A stretch of DNA of 11,866 nucleotides from DRLZ01 sp036478815 (GTDB lineage Bacteria; Pseudomonadota; Gammaproteobacteria; Methylococcales; DRLZ01), in assembly GCA_036478815.1 (NCBI GenBank), contig JAZGEP010000341.1, forward strand, positions 1-11,866, given 5' to 3'. Positions 5,353 through 11,866 of this stretch are shown here, piece after piece. A program made the position numbers and the translations under genes. Within the stretch, counting starts at the first letter, position 1; every line of letters begins with the position of its first letter. Below the pieces are notes generated by a model that was not told the origin of the DNA, did not search any database, and was given only the letters and a program-made list of their open reading frames with translations.

Positions 5353-5520
5353 CTAGTGAGTAGGAGAGCAAAGTACGTGCCCAGGAAAATAATTTAAGTA
5401 ATATAACAAGTTGGAAATTGCTGATATTCATGCAAGATAATTTGCTGAAAAACAATGCCCTAGGGGTTTAATTAGACTTTCCATGAGTGCTGCTTTGTAA
5501 GAAACGCACTTCTATAATTC
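5353..5520. other. AT-rich spacer upstream of tRNA-fMet, nothing recognised
   Basis: No gene, repeat copy or strong structure is seen on either strand. A TATAAT at 5513-5518 has no convincing -35 partner. secG and tRNA-Leu, which precede this tRNA in E. coli, are absent. Confidence 0.4.
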
Positions 5521-5549
5521 TTGTGGTGTAGCTCTAGATGCCGTATACT
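5521..5549 (+). promoter_or_regulatory. Promoter of tRNA-fMet and possibly the rimP-nusA operon
   Basis: A -35 TTGTGG (5521-5526) and a -10 TATACT (5544-5549) have 17-base spacing. The expected start near 5556 gives a 9-base leader before the tRNA. In E. coli the corresponding metY promoter also feeds rimP-nusA-infB. Confidence 0.65.
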
Positions 5550-5564
5550 TGTTGGTCTAGGTAC

Positions 5565-5641
<77 letters not shown>

Positions 5642-5651
5642 ATTCGAGAGG

Positions 5652-5670
5652 CCCCGTTACGGGGTTTTTT
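5652..5670 (+). terminator. Intrinsic terminator 1 after tRNA-fMet
   Basis: The stem CCCCG/CGGGG with loop TTA (5652-5664) is followed by six T residues. It lies 10 bases after the tRNA CCA end. Confidence 0.85.
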
Positions 5671-5692
5671 GCTTTTTGGGGTTCTTGATCGG

Positions 5693-5714
5693 ACGGGCTT
5701 AGTGCCCGTTTTTT
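5693..5714 (+). terminator. Intrinsic terminator 2 in the rimP leader
   Basis: The stem ACGGGC/GCCCGT with loop TTAGT (5693-5709) runs into a six-T tract at 5709-5714. Two terminators in tandem between the tRNA and rimP imply that the operon depends on partial readthrough or antitermination, as reported for the E. coli metY-nusA leader. Confidence 0.8.
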
Positions 5715-5747
5715 GTGCATGGTTGATTTTGTGACGGTGATTTTGTG

Positions 5748-6233
5748 ATGGCAATGTTATCTAAAAATGTAACAACTCTTGTTGAGCGCACGGTCACAGG
5801 CTTGGGATACGAATTTGTTGGTGTAGAGATGGTTTCCCAGCGTCATTCCAAATTGTTGAGAATTTATATTGATGGAATCAATGGCGTGTTAATCGACGAT
5901 TGTGTCAGAGTCAGCAACCAATTGAGCGGTGCTCTTGATGTCGAAGATCCAATTAATGGGGAGTATCAGTTAGAAGTGTCCTCGCCAGGAATTGAGCGTC
6001 CATTATTTCAGATAGAAGACTATCTGCGCTTTCAAGGAGAGAATGCATCGCTTGAATTGTATGAGGCAATTGATGGTAAACGCAACATTAAGGGAATGCT
6101 TGAAGGTGTTCAGGGAAATAGTGTGCTGATCAAAACATCATCAGAAAAACAACAACGAGTGCTGCCGTTTTCGTCAATTCGCAAGGCGCGGCTTATTGCT
6201 GAATACGACATGAGTCGCAAGAAGGGATCATAA
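5748..6233 (+). CDS. rimP: Ribosome maturation factor RimP
   Basis: RimP helps 30S subunit maturation. The protein starts NVTTLVERTVTGLGYEFVGVEM and has the family segment YQLEVSSPGIERPLFQIEDYLRF at about 76-98, followed by a C-terminal SH3-like part ending IRKARLIAEYDM. From the ATG at 5748 it has 161 residues. GTG at 5745 and ATG at 5754 are alternatives. GGTGA at 5736-5740 gives 7-base spacing to 5748, and the family N terminus does not separate them. It leads the operon: nusA starts one base after its stop codon, and two terminators lie upstream. Confidence 0.95.
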   Translation: MAMLSKNVTTLVERTVTGLGYEFVGVEMVSQRHSKLLRIYIDGINGVLIDDCVRVSNQLSGALDVEDPINGEYQLEVSSPGIERPLFQIEDYLRFQGENASLELYEAIDGKRNIKGMLEGVQGNSVLIKTSSEKQQRVLPFSSIRKARLIAEYDMSRKKGS

Positions 6234-6234
6234 A

Positions 6235-7794
6235 GTGGCAAACAAGGAAATTTTATTGGTCGCGGACGTTGTTTCCAATGAGAAAGGTATCAGCAAGGGT
6301 GAGCTTTTCGAAGCAATAGAACAAGCATTGGCAACGGCAACAGGAAAACGTTACCGACATCCAGTTGATATTCGAGTGACTATCGACAGAGAGACTGGTG
6401 ATTATGATACAGTGCGGCGCTGGCTGGTTATTGATCCAGATACACATGAGACTCTTGATACAGGTGACGAACAGCCAAGTGTCAATGTAGATGACGATAC
6501 TGATGAAGAGGTTTGTCCATATACAACTCTGACATTAGCTGCTGCGCGCGAAAGTGACTCGACAATTGTAGCGGGCGATTACATTGAGGAGCCAGTTGAG
6601 TCCGTGGAATTTGGGCGTATTGCAGCGCAGGCTGCAAAACAAGTGATTATCCAAAAAGTCCGTGAAGCTGAGCGTCTCAAGATTTATGAACAATATAAAG
6701 AACGTATTGGTGAATTAATTACCGGCGTGGTTAAACGTACAGATCGCAAAGGGATTTTTCTTGATCTTGGTGGTAATGCTGAAGCCTTTGTGCCGCGTTT
6801 TGATATGATTCCACGTGAAGCAGCACGCATTGGTGATCGGCTTAGAGGCTATGTTAAAGCGGTGCGCTCTGAAACTAGAGGCCCACAGATATTTATCAGT
6901 CGCACTGCTCCTGAGTTATTAATTGAACTCTTTAAGCTGGAGGTTCCAGAAGCCAGTGAAGGAGTCATTGAAATTATTGGTGCAGCACGAGATCCTGGTG
7001 TGCGCGCTAAACTCGCAGTGCGCAGCCATGATGCCAGACTTGACCCGGTCGGCGCGTGTGTAGGGATGCGTGGTTCGCGGGTACAGGCTGTCTCCGGTGA
7101 ATTGGGCGGCGAGCGAGTAGATATTATCCTTTGGGATGAAACACCAGCCCAATATGTTATTAATGCACTTTCACCGGCTGAGATTGAAGCGATTGTGGTC
7201 GATGAAGATGCGCATTCAATGGATGTTGCGGTCAGCGAAGATTCCTTGTCAATCGCCATTGGTCGAGGCGGGCAAAATGTACGGTTGGCGGCTCAGCTGA
7301 CTGGCTGGGAACTGAACGTTATGGATCAGACTCAGGCCAATGAAAAGCAAGATACTGAAGCCAGTCAGCTAATGACTGTATTCATGAATAAACTGGATGT
7401 CGATGATGATGTTGCAGGAGTTCTTGTCGCTGAAGGATTTACCACGATTGATGAAATTGCTTATGTGCCGATGAATGAACTTTTGCAAATAGAAGATTTT
7501 GACCAGGACACTGTTGAAGAGCTACGCAATCGCGCTCGTGATGCGCTGCTGATTGATGCAATTGCCTCAGAAGAAAAACTGGAAGATGCCACACCGGCTC
7601 AGGATATGCTGGAACTTGAAGGTATGACAGCTGATTTGGCGTTGCGACTTGCTGCAGCGGGTATTAAGACAGCAGAAGATCTTGCAGAATGCGCAATTGA
7701 TGATTTGCTGGACATTGAAGAACTGGACAAAGAATTTGCTGGAAAATTGATAATGAAAGCACGTGAACCCTGGTTTGCTGAGCAGAACGATTAA
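6235..7794 (+). CDS. nusA: Transcription termination/antitermination factor NusA
   Basis: NusA binds RNA polymerase and modulates pausing, termination and antitermination. Its 519 residues contain, in order, the N-terminal polymerase-binding domain (1 to about 155), an S1 domain (about 160-225, ITGVVKRTDRKGIFLDLGGN), KH1 with GMRG at 277-280, KH2 with GRGG at 343-346, and two acidic C-terminal repeats (about 385-445 and 458-515), as in E. coli. About 24 extra acidic residues at 70-97 (including DEQPSVNVDDDTDEE) account for its length over E. coli's 495. The start is GTG with AAGGGA just upstream, one base after the rimP stop. NusA may regulate its own operon through the leader terminators; that is inference from E. 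coli. Confidence 0.98.
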   Translation: MANKEILLVADVVSNEKGISKGELFEAIEQALATATGKRYRHPVDIRVTIDRETGDYDTVRRWLVIDPDTHETLDTGDEQPSVNVDDDTDEEVCPYTTLTLAAARESDSTIVAGDYIEEPVESVEFGRIAAQAAKQVIIQKVREAERLKIYEQYKERIGELITGVVKRTDRKGIFLDLGGNAEAFVPRFDMIPREAARIGDRLRGYVKAVRSETRGPQIFISRTAPELLIELFKLEVPEASEGVIEIIGAARDPGVRAKLAVRSHDARLDPVGACVGMRGSRVQAVSGELGGERVDIILWDETPAQYVINALSPAEIEAIVVDEDAHSMDVAVSEDSLSIAIGRGGQNVRLAAQLTGWELNVMDQTQANEKQDTEASQLMTVFMNKLDVDDDVAGVLVAEGFTTIDEIAYVPMNELLQIEDFDQDTVEELRNRARDALLIDAIASEEKLEDATPAQDMLELEGMTADLALRLAAAGIKTAEDLAECAIDDLLDIEELDKEFAGKLIMKAREPWFAEQND

Positions 7795-7808
7795 CGGGAG
7801 TTTTGACC

Positions 7809-10373
7809 ATGAGTGAAGTAACTGTACGACAACTCGCGGACACCGTTGGGGTTCCGCTTGAGCGGCTGATATCCCAGCTAGGTGAAGCAGGACTGACAGC
7901 TAGTGGCGCTGATGATGTGCTTTCCGACAATGAAAAAATAAAATTATTATCTTATTTACGCGGTGCTCATGGCAAACAACAAGAATCAGCAGAGTCTCCA
8001 AAGCGAGTGACTTTGAAGCGTCGTTCAGTGGGCGAGTTAAGACAATCACGAACAACTCCAACAGGACGCACGACTAAATCAGTGAGTGTAGAAGTTCGTA
8101 AACGTCATACTTACATCAAGAAAAGTGAGTTGGTTGATACAGATAATGAGCTTCAGGAAATTGAAAAAGCACGTCAAGAACTTGATAGTCAGCGTCTCAA
8201 AGCAGAAGCAGAGGAGGCTGAAAGAGTAGAAAAAGAAACACTGTTAACTCAACAGCGTGAAGCTGAGGAGGTGGCAAAGCGTCTTCAATTAGAAGAACAG
8301 CAGCGCTTGGAACAAGAAAAGCTCAATCAAGATGAGGCACGCAAAGCTGAGTTATTAAACCAACAGCAGAAACAATTGCAACAACCTGCACAAACCAAAC
8401 AAACATCAGCAACACCTGTTGCTGATGCGAAACCAAAACCAGCGCCTGATGCAAAAAAATCCGCACGTAAGGGCAAAAAAGGTGGTTCAAACGATAACCG
8501 CAAACAGTTGCATGTTCGTGAAACAGGAAAACGCAAGAAAAAAGGTTCTCGCGCAGTTAGATCGAAGACTGTGTTTCGAGAAACTGAGCATGCATTTGAG
8601 AAACCGAGTCAACCGATTGTATACGAAGTACGAATTCCAGAAAGCATCTCAGTTCAGGATCTTGCAAAAAAAATGTCGGTTAAAGCTGCAGAAGTCATCA
8701 AATCACTGATGGGGCTTGGAGTGATGGCAACCATTAATCAGACACTTGATCAAGATACGGCTGTACTTGTGGTTGAGGAAATCGGACATACGCCAGTTCT
8801 TCAGGATGAAGACAATTTTGAACAGGAAGTGCTATCTTCGATTTCCACTGAAGATGTCGAGCTACAATCACGCGCCTCTGTAGTAACGATTATGGGTCAT
8901 GTTGATCATGGCAAGACATCATTGTTGGATTATATTCGTAAAAGTAGAGTTGCTGCAGGTGAAGCAGGCGGTATTACCCAGCATATTGGTGCTTATCAGG
9001 TCAAAACCGATCATGGTTTAGTGACCTTTCTGGATACACCCGGCCATGCCGCATTTACAGCAATGCGAGCACGAGGAGCACAGGTTACAGATATCGTGGT
9101 TGTAGTGGTTGCAGCCGATGATGGTGTCATGCCGCAGACCAAAGAGGCGATTGAGCATGCAAAAGCTGCCAAAGTGCCAATCATTATTGCAGTGAACAAA
9201 ATTGATAAAGAAGGTGCTGATCCTGATCGCGTGAAAAATGAGCTGGCAGCAATGGAAGTGATTCCTGAAGACTGGGGCGGTGATACTCAATTTGTACCTG
9301 TTTCAGCATTAACGGGAGAAGGCGTTGAATTATTATTGGAAGCGTTGGTATTACAATCTGAAATGCTGGAATTGAGTGCTCCAGTGCAAGGCATTGCTTC
9401 AGGTATTGTGATCGAATCACGGCTTGATAAAGGGCGTGGTCCAGTGGCAACTGTATTGGTGCAAAAGGGGATGCTCGGTCAAGGCGACATCGTCTTGGCA
9501 GGTACCGAGTATGGTCGTGTCCGAGCCATGGTTGATGAGAATGCCAAATCTAAAAAATCAGCGGGTCCTTCAACGCCGGTTGAGATTATAGGATTGTCCG
9601 GTGCACCTGACACTGGTGTTGATTTTCAGGTCATGCCTAATGAGCGACAAGCACGTGAAGTGGCATCACATCGCGCTGACAAGCACCGTTCCAGTAAAAT
9701 GGCAGAACAGCAGAAAGCCAAGCTGGACAATATGTTCTCACAAATGGAAGCCGGTGATGTACTGGATTTGAATCTGGTATTGAAAACCGATGTTCGTGGC
9801 AGTTTGGAGGCATTGCGCGATTCTTTAGTCAAGCTTTCAACAGAGCAAGTCAAAGTTAATGTCGTGTATGCTGGTATTGGGGGTATAACAGAATCTGATG
9901 CCAACCTGGCTTTGGCATCGAATGCAGTTTTGATGGGATTCAATGTGCGTGCCGATGCAACAGCCCGTCAATTGATTGAATCTCAACGAATAGATTTACA
10001 CTATTACAGTGTTATTTATGAGGCGATTGATCAAGTCAAACGCAGCATTAATGGATTGTTGGGGCCAGAAATAAAAGAACAAATTGTCGGTATTGCGCAA
10101 GTACGCGATGTGTTTCGTTCACCAAAACTTGGAGCAATTGCCGGATGTATGGTCACAGAAGGACGGGTTAACAGGAATTTACCGATTCGTGTATTACGCG
10201 ATAATGTTGTGATCTATGAAGGTCATTTGGAATCACTGCGTCGTTTCAAAGATGATGTGCCAGAAGTTAAAGCCGGTATTGAGTGTGGTATTGGCGTGAA
10301 AAACTACAACGATGTGAAAGAAAACGATCAAATTGAAGTGTATGAGCGAGTGGAAGTGGCTCGCGAGCTTTAG
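7809..10373 (+). CDS. infB: Translation initiation factor IF-2
   Basis: IF-2 is the GTPase that places initiator tRNA on the 30S subunit and promotes subunit joining. The 854-residue protein begins MSEVTVRQLADTVGVPLERL (first IF2-N domain). A long charged, glutamine-rich helical linker (about 110-260) and a second IF2-N domain (about 270-325, VYEVRIPESISVQDLAKKMS) follow. The GTPase domain has GHVDHGKT (363-370), GGITQHIG, DTPGH (409-413), NKID (463-466) and SALTGEG. Domains II, III and the fMet-binding C2 domain complete it. The ATG at 7809 is preferred over an in-frame TTG at 7803 because it gives the family N terminus and GGGAG lies 8 bases upstream. The initiator tRNA gene in the same locus is its ligand. 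Confidence 0.98.
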   Translation: MSEVTVRQLADTVGVPLERLISQLGEAGLTASGADDVLSDNEKIKLLSYLRGAHGKQQESAESPKRVTLKRRSVGELRQSRTTPTGRTTKSVSVEVRKRHTYIKKSELVDTDNELQEIEKARQELDSQRLKAEAEEAERVEKETLLTQQREAEEVAKRLQLEEQQRLEQEKLNQDEARKAELLNQQQKQLQQPAQTKQTSATPVADAKPKPAPDAKKSARKGKKGGSNDNRKQLHVRETGKRKKKGSRAVRSKTVFRETEHAFEKPSQPIVYEVRIPESISVQDLAKKMSVKAAEVIKSLMGLGVMATINQTLDQDTAVLVVEEIGHTPVLQDEDNFEQEVLSSISTEDVELQSRASVVTIMGHVDHGKTSLLDYIRKSRVAAGEAGGITQHIGAYQVKTDHGLVTFLDTPGHAAFTAMRARGAQVTDIVVVVVAADDGVMPQTKEAIEHAKAAKVPIIIAVNKIDKEGADPDRVKNELAAMEVIPEDWGGDTQFVPVSALTGEGVELLLEALVLQSEMLELSAPVQGIASGIVIESRLDKGRGPVATVLVQKGMLGQGDIVLAGTEYGRVRAMVDENAKSKKSAGPSTPVEIIGLSGAPDTGVDFQVMPNERQAREVASHRADKHRSSKMAEQQKAKLDNMFSQMEAGDVLDLNLVLKTDVRGSLEALRDSLVKLSTEQVKVNVVYAGIGGITESDANLALASNAVLMGFNVRADATARQLIESQRIDLHYYSVIYEAIDQVKRSINGLLGPEIKEQIVGIAQVRDVFRSPKLGAIAGCMVTEGRVNRNLPIRVLRDNVVIYEGHLESLRRFKDDVPEVKAGIECGIGVKNYNDVKENDQIEVYERVEVAREL

Positions 10374-10375
10374 GA

Positions 10376-10735
10376 ATGGCTAAAGAATATTCAAGAAGCG
10401 AGCGTGTTGCATCGTTGATTCAGCGTGAGCTGGCTGCGTTACTGCAAACCTATCAAGGCGATTTTGAGCTGGGTATTGTTACCATCAGTGAAGTCGCAGT
10501 ATGCCGGGATCTCTCGGTCGCAAGTGTTTATGTGACCGTGTTGGGGTTTGAAGGAGATCAGTTAGCTGAACAAATGGCAACTTTAAAGGATACTGCAGTT
10601 TTTTTTAGAAAGGAGTTAGGGCGAAGTTTACGTCTGCGAGTTGTTCCTGAATTGCGTTTTATCTACGATGATTCAATTGACAACGGTATGCGTATGGATA
10701 AATTGATAAGAGATCTTGATGTTGATGACGCATAA
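10376..10735 (+). CDS. rbfA: Ribosome-binding factor A (RbfA)
   Basis: RbfA is a KH-fold assembly factor that binds the 30S subunit near the 5' helix of 16S rRNA and is needed for late maturation and cold growth. The 119-residue protein begins MAKEYSRSERVASLIQREL and has the family segment VTISEVAVCRDLSVASVYVTV and, near the end, LRLRVVPELRFIYDDSIDNG. The ATG lies two bases after the infB stop. The only purine-rich motif, AGGA, touches the ATG, so translation probably depends on coupling to infB. Its 3' end overlaps the start of truB. Confidence 0.96.
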   Translation: MAKEYSRSERVASLIQRELAALLQTYQGDFELGIVTISEVAVCRDLSVASVYVTVLGFEGDQLAEQMATLKDTAVFFRKELGRSLRLRVVPELRFIYDDSIDNGMRMDKLIRDLDVDDA

Positions 10736-11690
10736 TCAGACTCAGGCGCTATTATCTGTTGAATCGAAAGTCGACGAAAAGACACAGGATAATCAGTTTG
10801 AACAGCGTCAGAATCAGGGGTTGTTGTTGCTTGATAAAACGCCTGACATGTCGTCAAACCTGGCATTACAGAAAGCCAAACGTTTGTTGGGGATACGAAA
10901 AGCCGGCCATACTGGTAGTCTGGATCCTTTAGCAAGTGGCTTATTACCAATTTGTATTGGTCGCGCAACACGCTTGTCCTCGTATCTTCTCAATGATGAC
11001 AAACGCTATGTTGTAACAATAAAACTAGGTGTCACCACAGCAACAGGTGATGCTGAAGGTGTAGTTTTAGTAGAAAAACCAGTTCCAGTGTTGAGTTCAG
11101 AATTACTTGATCAGGTGATTAGTACTTTTATTGGTGAGATTGAACAAATACCTCCTATGTACTCGGCGCTCAAGCACAAGGGGAAGCGTCTTTATGAACT
11201 TGCAAGACAAGGCATTGAAGTAGAGCGCAAAGCCAGGCCGATTACCATTCATCAAATCACCGTGCTGACATACAGCACAGATAGGTTGGAGCTGAATGTA
11301 TCTTGTTCAAAAGGAACCTATATAAGAACACTTGCGGAAGATATCGGCAATAAAATTGGCTGTGGTGCGCATGTCAGCAGTCTACGTCGAACTGAAGTTG
11401 GCGATCTCAATGTTAAGCAGGCATGGACGTTACAACAACTGGAAGCAATAGAAGACAGACAACAGCGCTGGCAATGTGTGTTGGATGCTGATTGCATGCT
11501 CAGCGATTGGTCGTCTGTGTTGCTGACTGAAGAACTTGGATTTCATCTCAGTCACGGTCAGCCAGTATGGTTGCCAAAGCTACCATCTTCTGGCTGGTTG
11601 CGTTTATATAACAAAGACAATCAGTTTATAGGCATTGGTGAAATGACTAATGATGGAAAACTGGCGCCACGTCGTATGTTTATAGGATAG
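10719..11690 (+). CDS. truB: tRNA pseudouridine(55) synthase TruB
   Basis: TruB makes pseudouridine 55 in the T loop of tRNAs. The catalytic motif GHTGSLDPLASG carries the aspartate, residue 69 from the 10719 start. Other family blocks are GLLLLDKTPDMSSN, EQIPPMYSALKHKGKRLYELARQG and SCSKGTYIRTLAEDIG. A C-terminal PUA-like part ends in APRRMFIG. The start is uncertain among TTG 10716, ATG 10719 and ATG 10725; AAGAGA at 10707-10712 favours 10719. All overlap rbfA by 11-20 bases. About 33 residues precede the GLLLLDK block, some 20 more than in E. coli. rpsO and pnp usually follow and would lie beyond the window. Confidence 0.96.
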   Translation: MLMTHNQTQALLSVESKVDEKTQDNQFEQRQNQGLLLLDKTPDMSSNLALQKAKRLLGIRKAGHTGSLDPLASGLLPICIGRATRLSSYLLNDDKRYVVTIKLGVTTATGDAEGVVLVEKPVPVLSSELLDQVISTFIGEIEQIPPMYSALKHKGKRLYELARQGIEVERKARPITIHQITVLTYSTDRLELNVSCSKGTYIRTLAEDIGNKIGCGAHVSSLRRTEVGDLNVKQAWTLQQLEAIEDRQQRWQCVLDADCMLSDWSSVLLTEELGFHLSHGQPVWLPKLPSSGWLRLYNKDNQFIGIGEMTNDGKLAPRRMFIG

Positions 11691-11701
11691 TGCGAGGATT
11701 G

Positions 11702-11721
11702 AATAACTTTCAGGAGTTATT
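11702..11721 (+). terminator. Possible weak hairpin after truB
   Basis: AATAACT and AGTTATT pair around the loop TTCAGG, followed by TAATTT. The stem is AT-rich and the T tract is broken, so any termination would be weak. Transcription of this operon commonly continues into rpsO. Confidence 0.25.
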
Positions 11722-11765
11722 TAATTTCCATTCCTAAGGAACGAGGATTTAATAATATACGAATT

Positions 11766-11866
11766 TTGACTTGTCTTTTTGTCCGTCTTCCGCGTTGTAG
11801 AAACAGTTGCGTAGCTTGCTATGCGCCTATTTCTACGCCTTGAAGACGAACAAAAATCCTGCGTCA
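11766..11866. repeat. Palindromic element R6, cut by the window edge
   Basis: GACTTGTCTTTTTG begins at 11768. The inner arms TTTTTGTCCGTCTTC (from 11776) and GAAGACGAACAAAAA (to 11856), extended by TAGAAA/TTTCTA, surround the core GTTGCGTAG, CTTG, CTATGCGCC-type sequence at 11806-11827. AAAAATCCTGCGTCA closes the visible part. The sequence aligns with the reconstructed R4 along its length. Any outer arm on the right is beyond the window. Confidence 0.8.

Noticed and set aside
6849..7259. 136-codon open frame on the minus strand inside nusA
   Set aside because: It is antisense to a highly conserved coding region, has low-complexity serine- and threonine-rich content, and has no independent support.

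Overview
The window looks like chromosome from a gammaproteobacterium of moderate GC content (roughly mid-40s percent by eye). The evidence is a one-piece tmRNA with an ANDDNYALAA-type tag, RatA and RnfH encoded back to back, csrA followed by tRNA-Ser(GCU), and the order tRNA-fMet, rimP, nusA, infB, rbfA, truB, which is the E. coli metY-nusA-infB order. I cannot name a genus. Nearly all the genes are housekeeping genes for translation and RNA metabolism, and no defence, secondary-metabolite or phage module is visible.

Layout. Positions 1-1008 hold the trans-translation pair: the 5' part of ssrA (tmRNA) and smpB, both on the minus strand. A divergent plus-strand cluster follows: an NSS-family sodium symporter, ratA and rnfH. 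After a 346-base gap come csrA, which has a TTG start and an unusually long acidic tail, and tRNA-Ser(GCU). Next is a two-gene unit of unknown function, a small soluble protein and a small exported or membrane protein. Positions 4791-5564 contain no intact gene. They hold a possible decayed minus-strand ORF and a nested pair of palindromic elements, and end in a good promoter for tRNA-fMet. The tRNA is followed by two intrinsic terminators and then by the tightly packed rimP-nusA-infB-rbfA-truB operon for ribosome assembly, initiation and transcription control. The window ends inside another palindromic element.

The feature that ordinary annotation would miss is a family of long palindromic repeats, about 150-170 bp, with at least five recognisable copies plus one half copy. 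Several share a core (GTTGCGTAG, a short loop, CTATGCGCC). The best copies also share patches further out (ACTTGTCTTTTTG and CAAAAATCCTGCGTCA). The arm sequences between these patches differ from copy to copy but stay self-complementary within each copy. One copy is inserted in the loop of another with an apparent TTA(G) target duplication. A half copy supplies the last seven codons and the stop codon of csrA. Relationships between copies were judged by eye alignment only.
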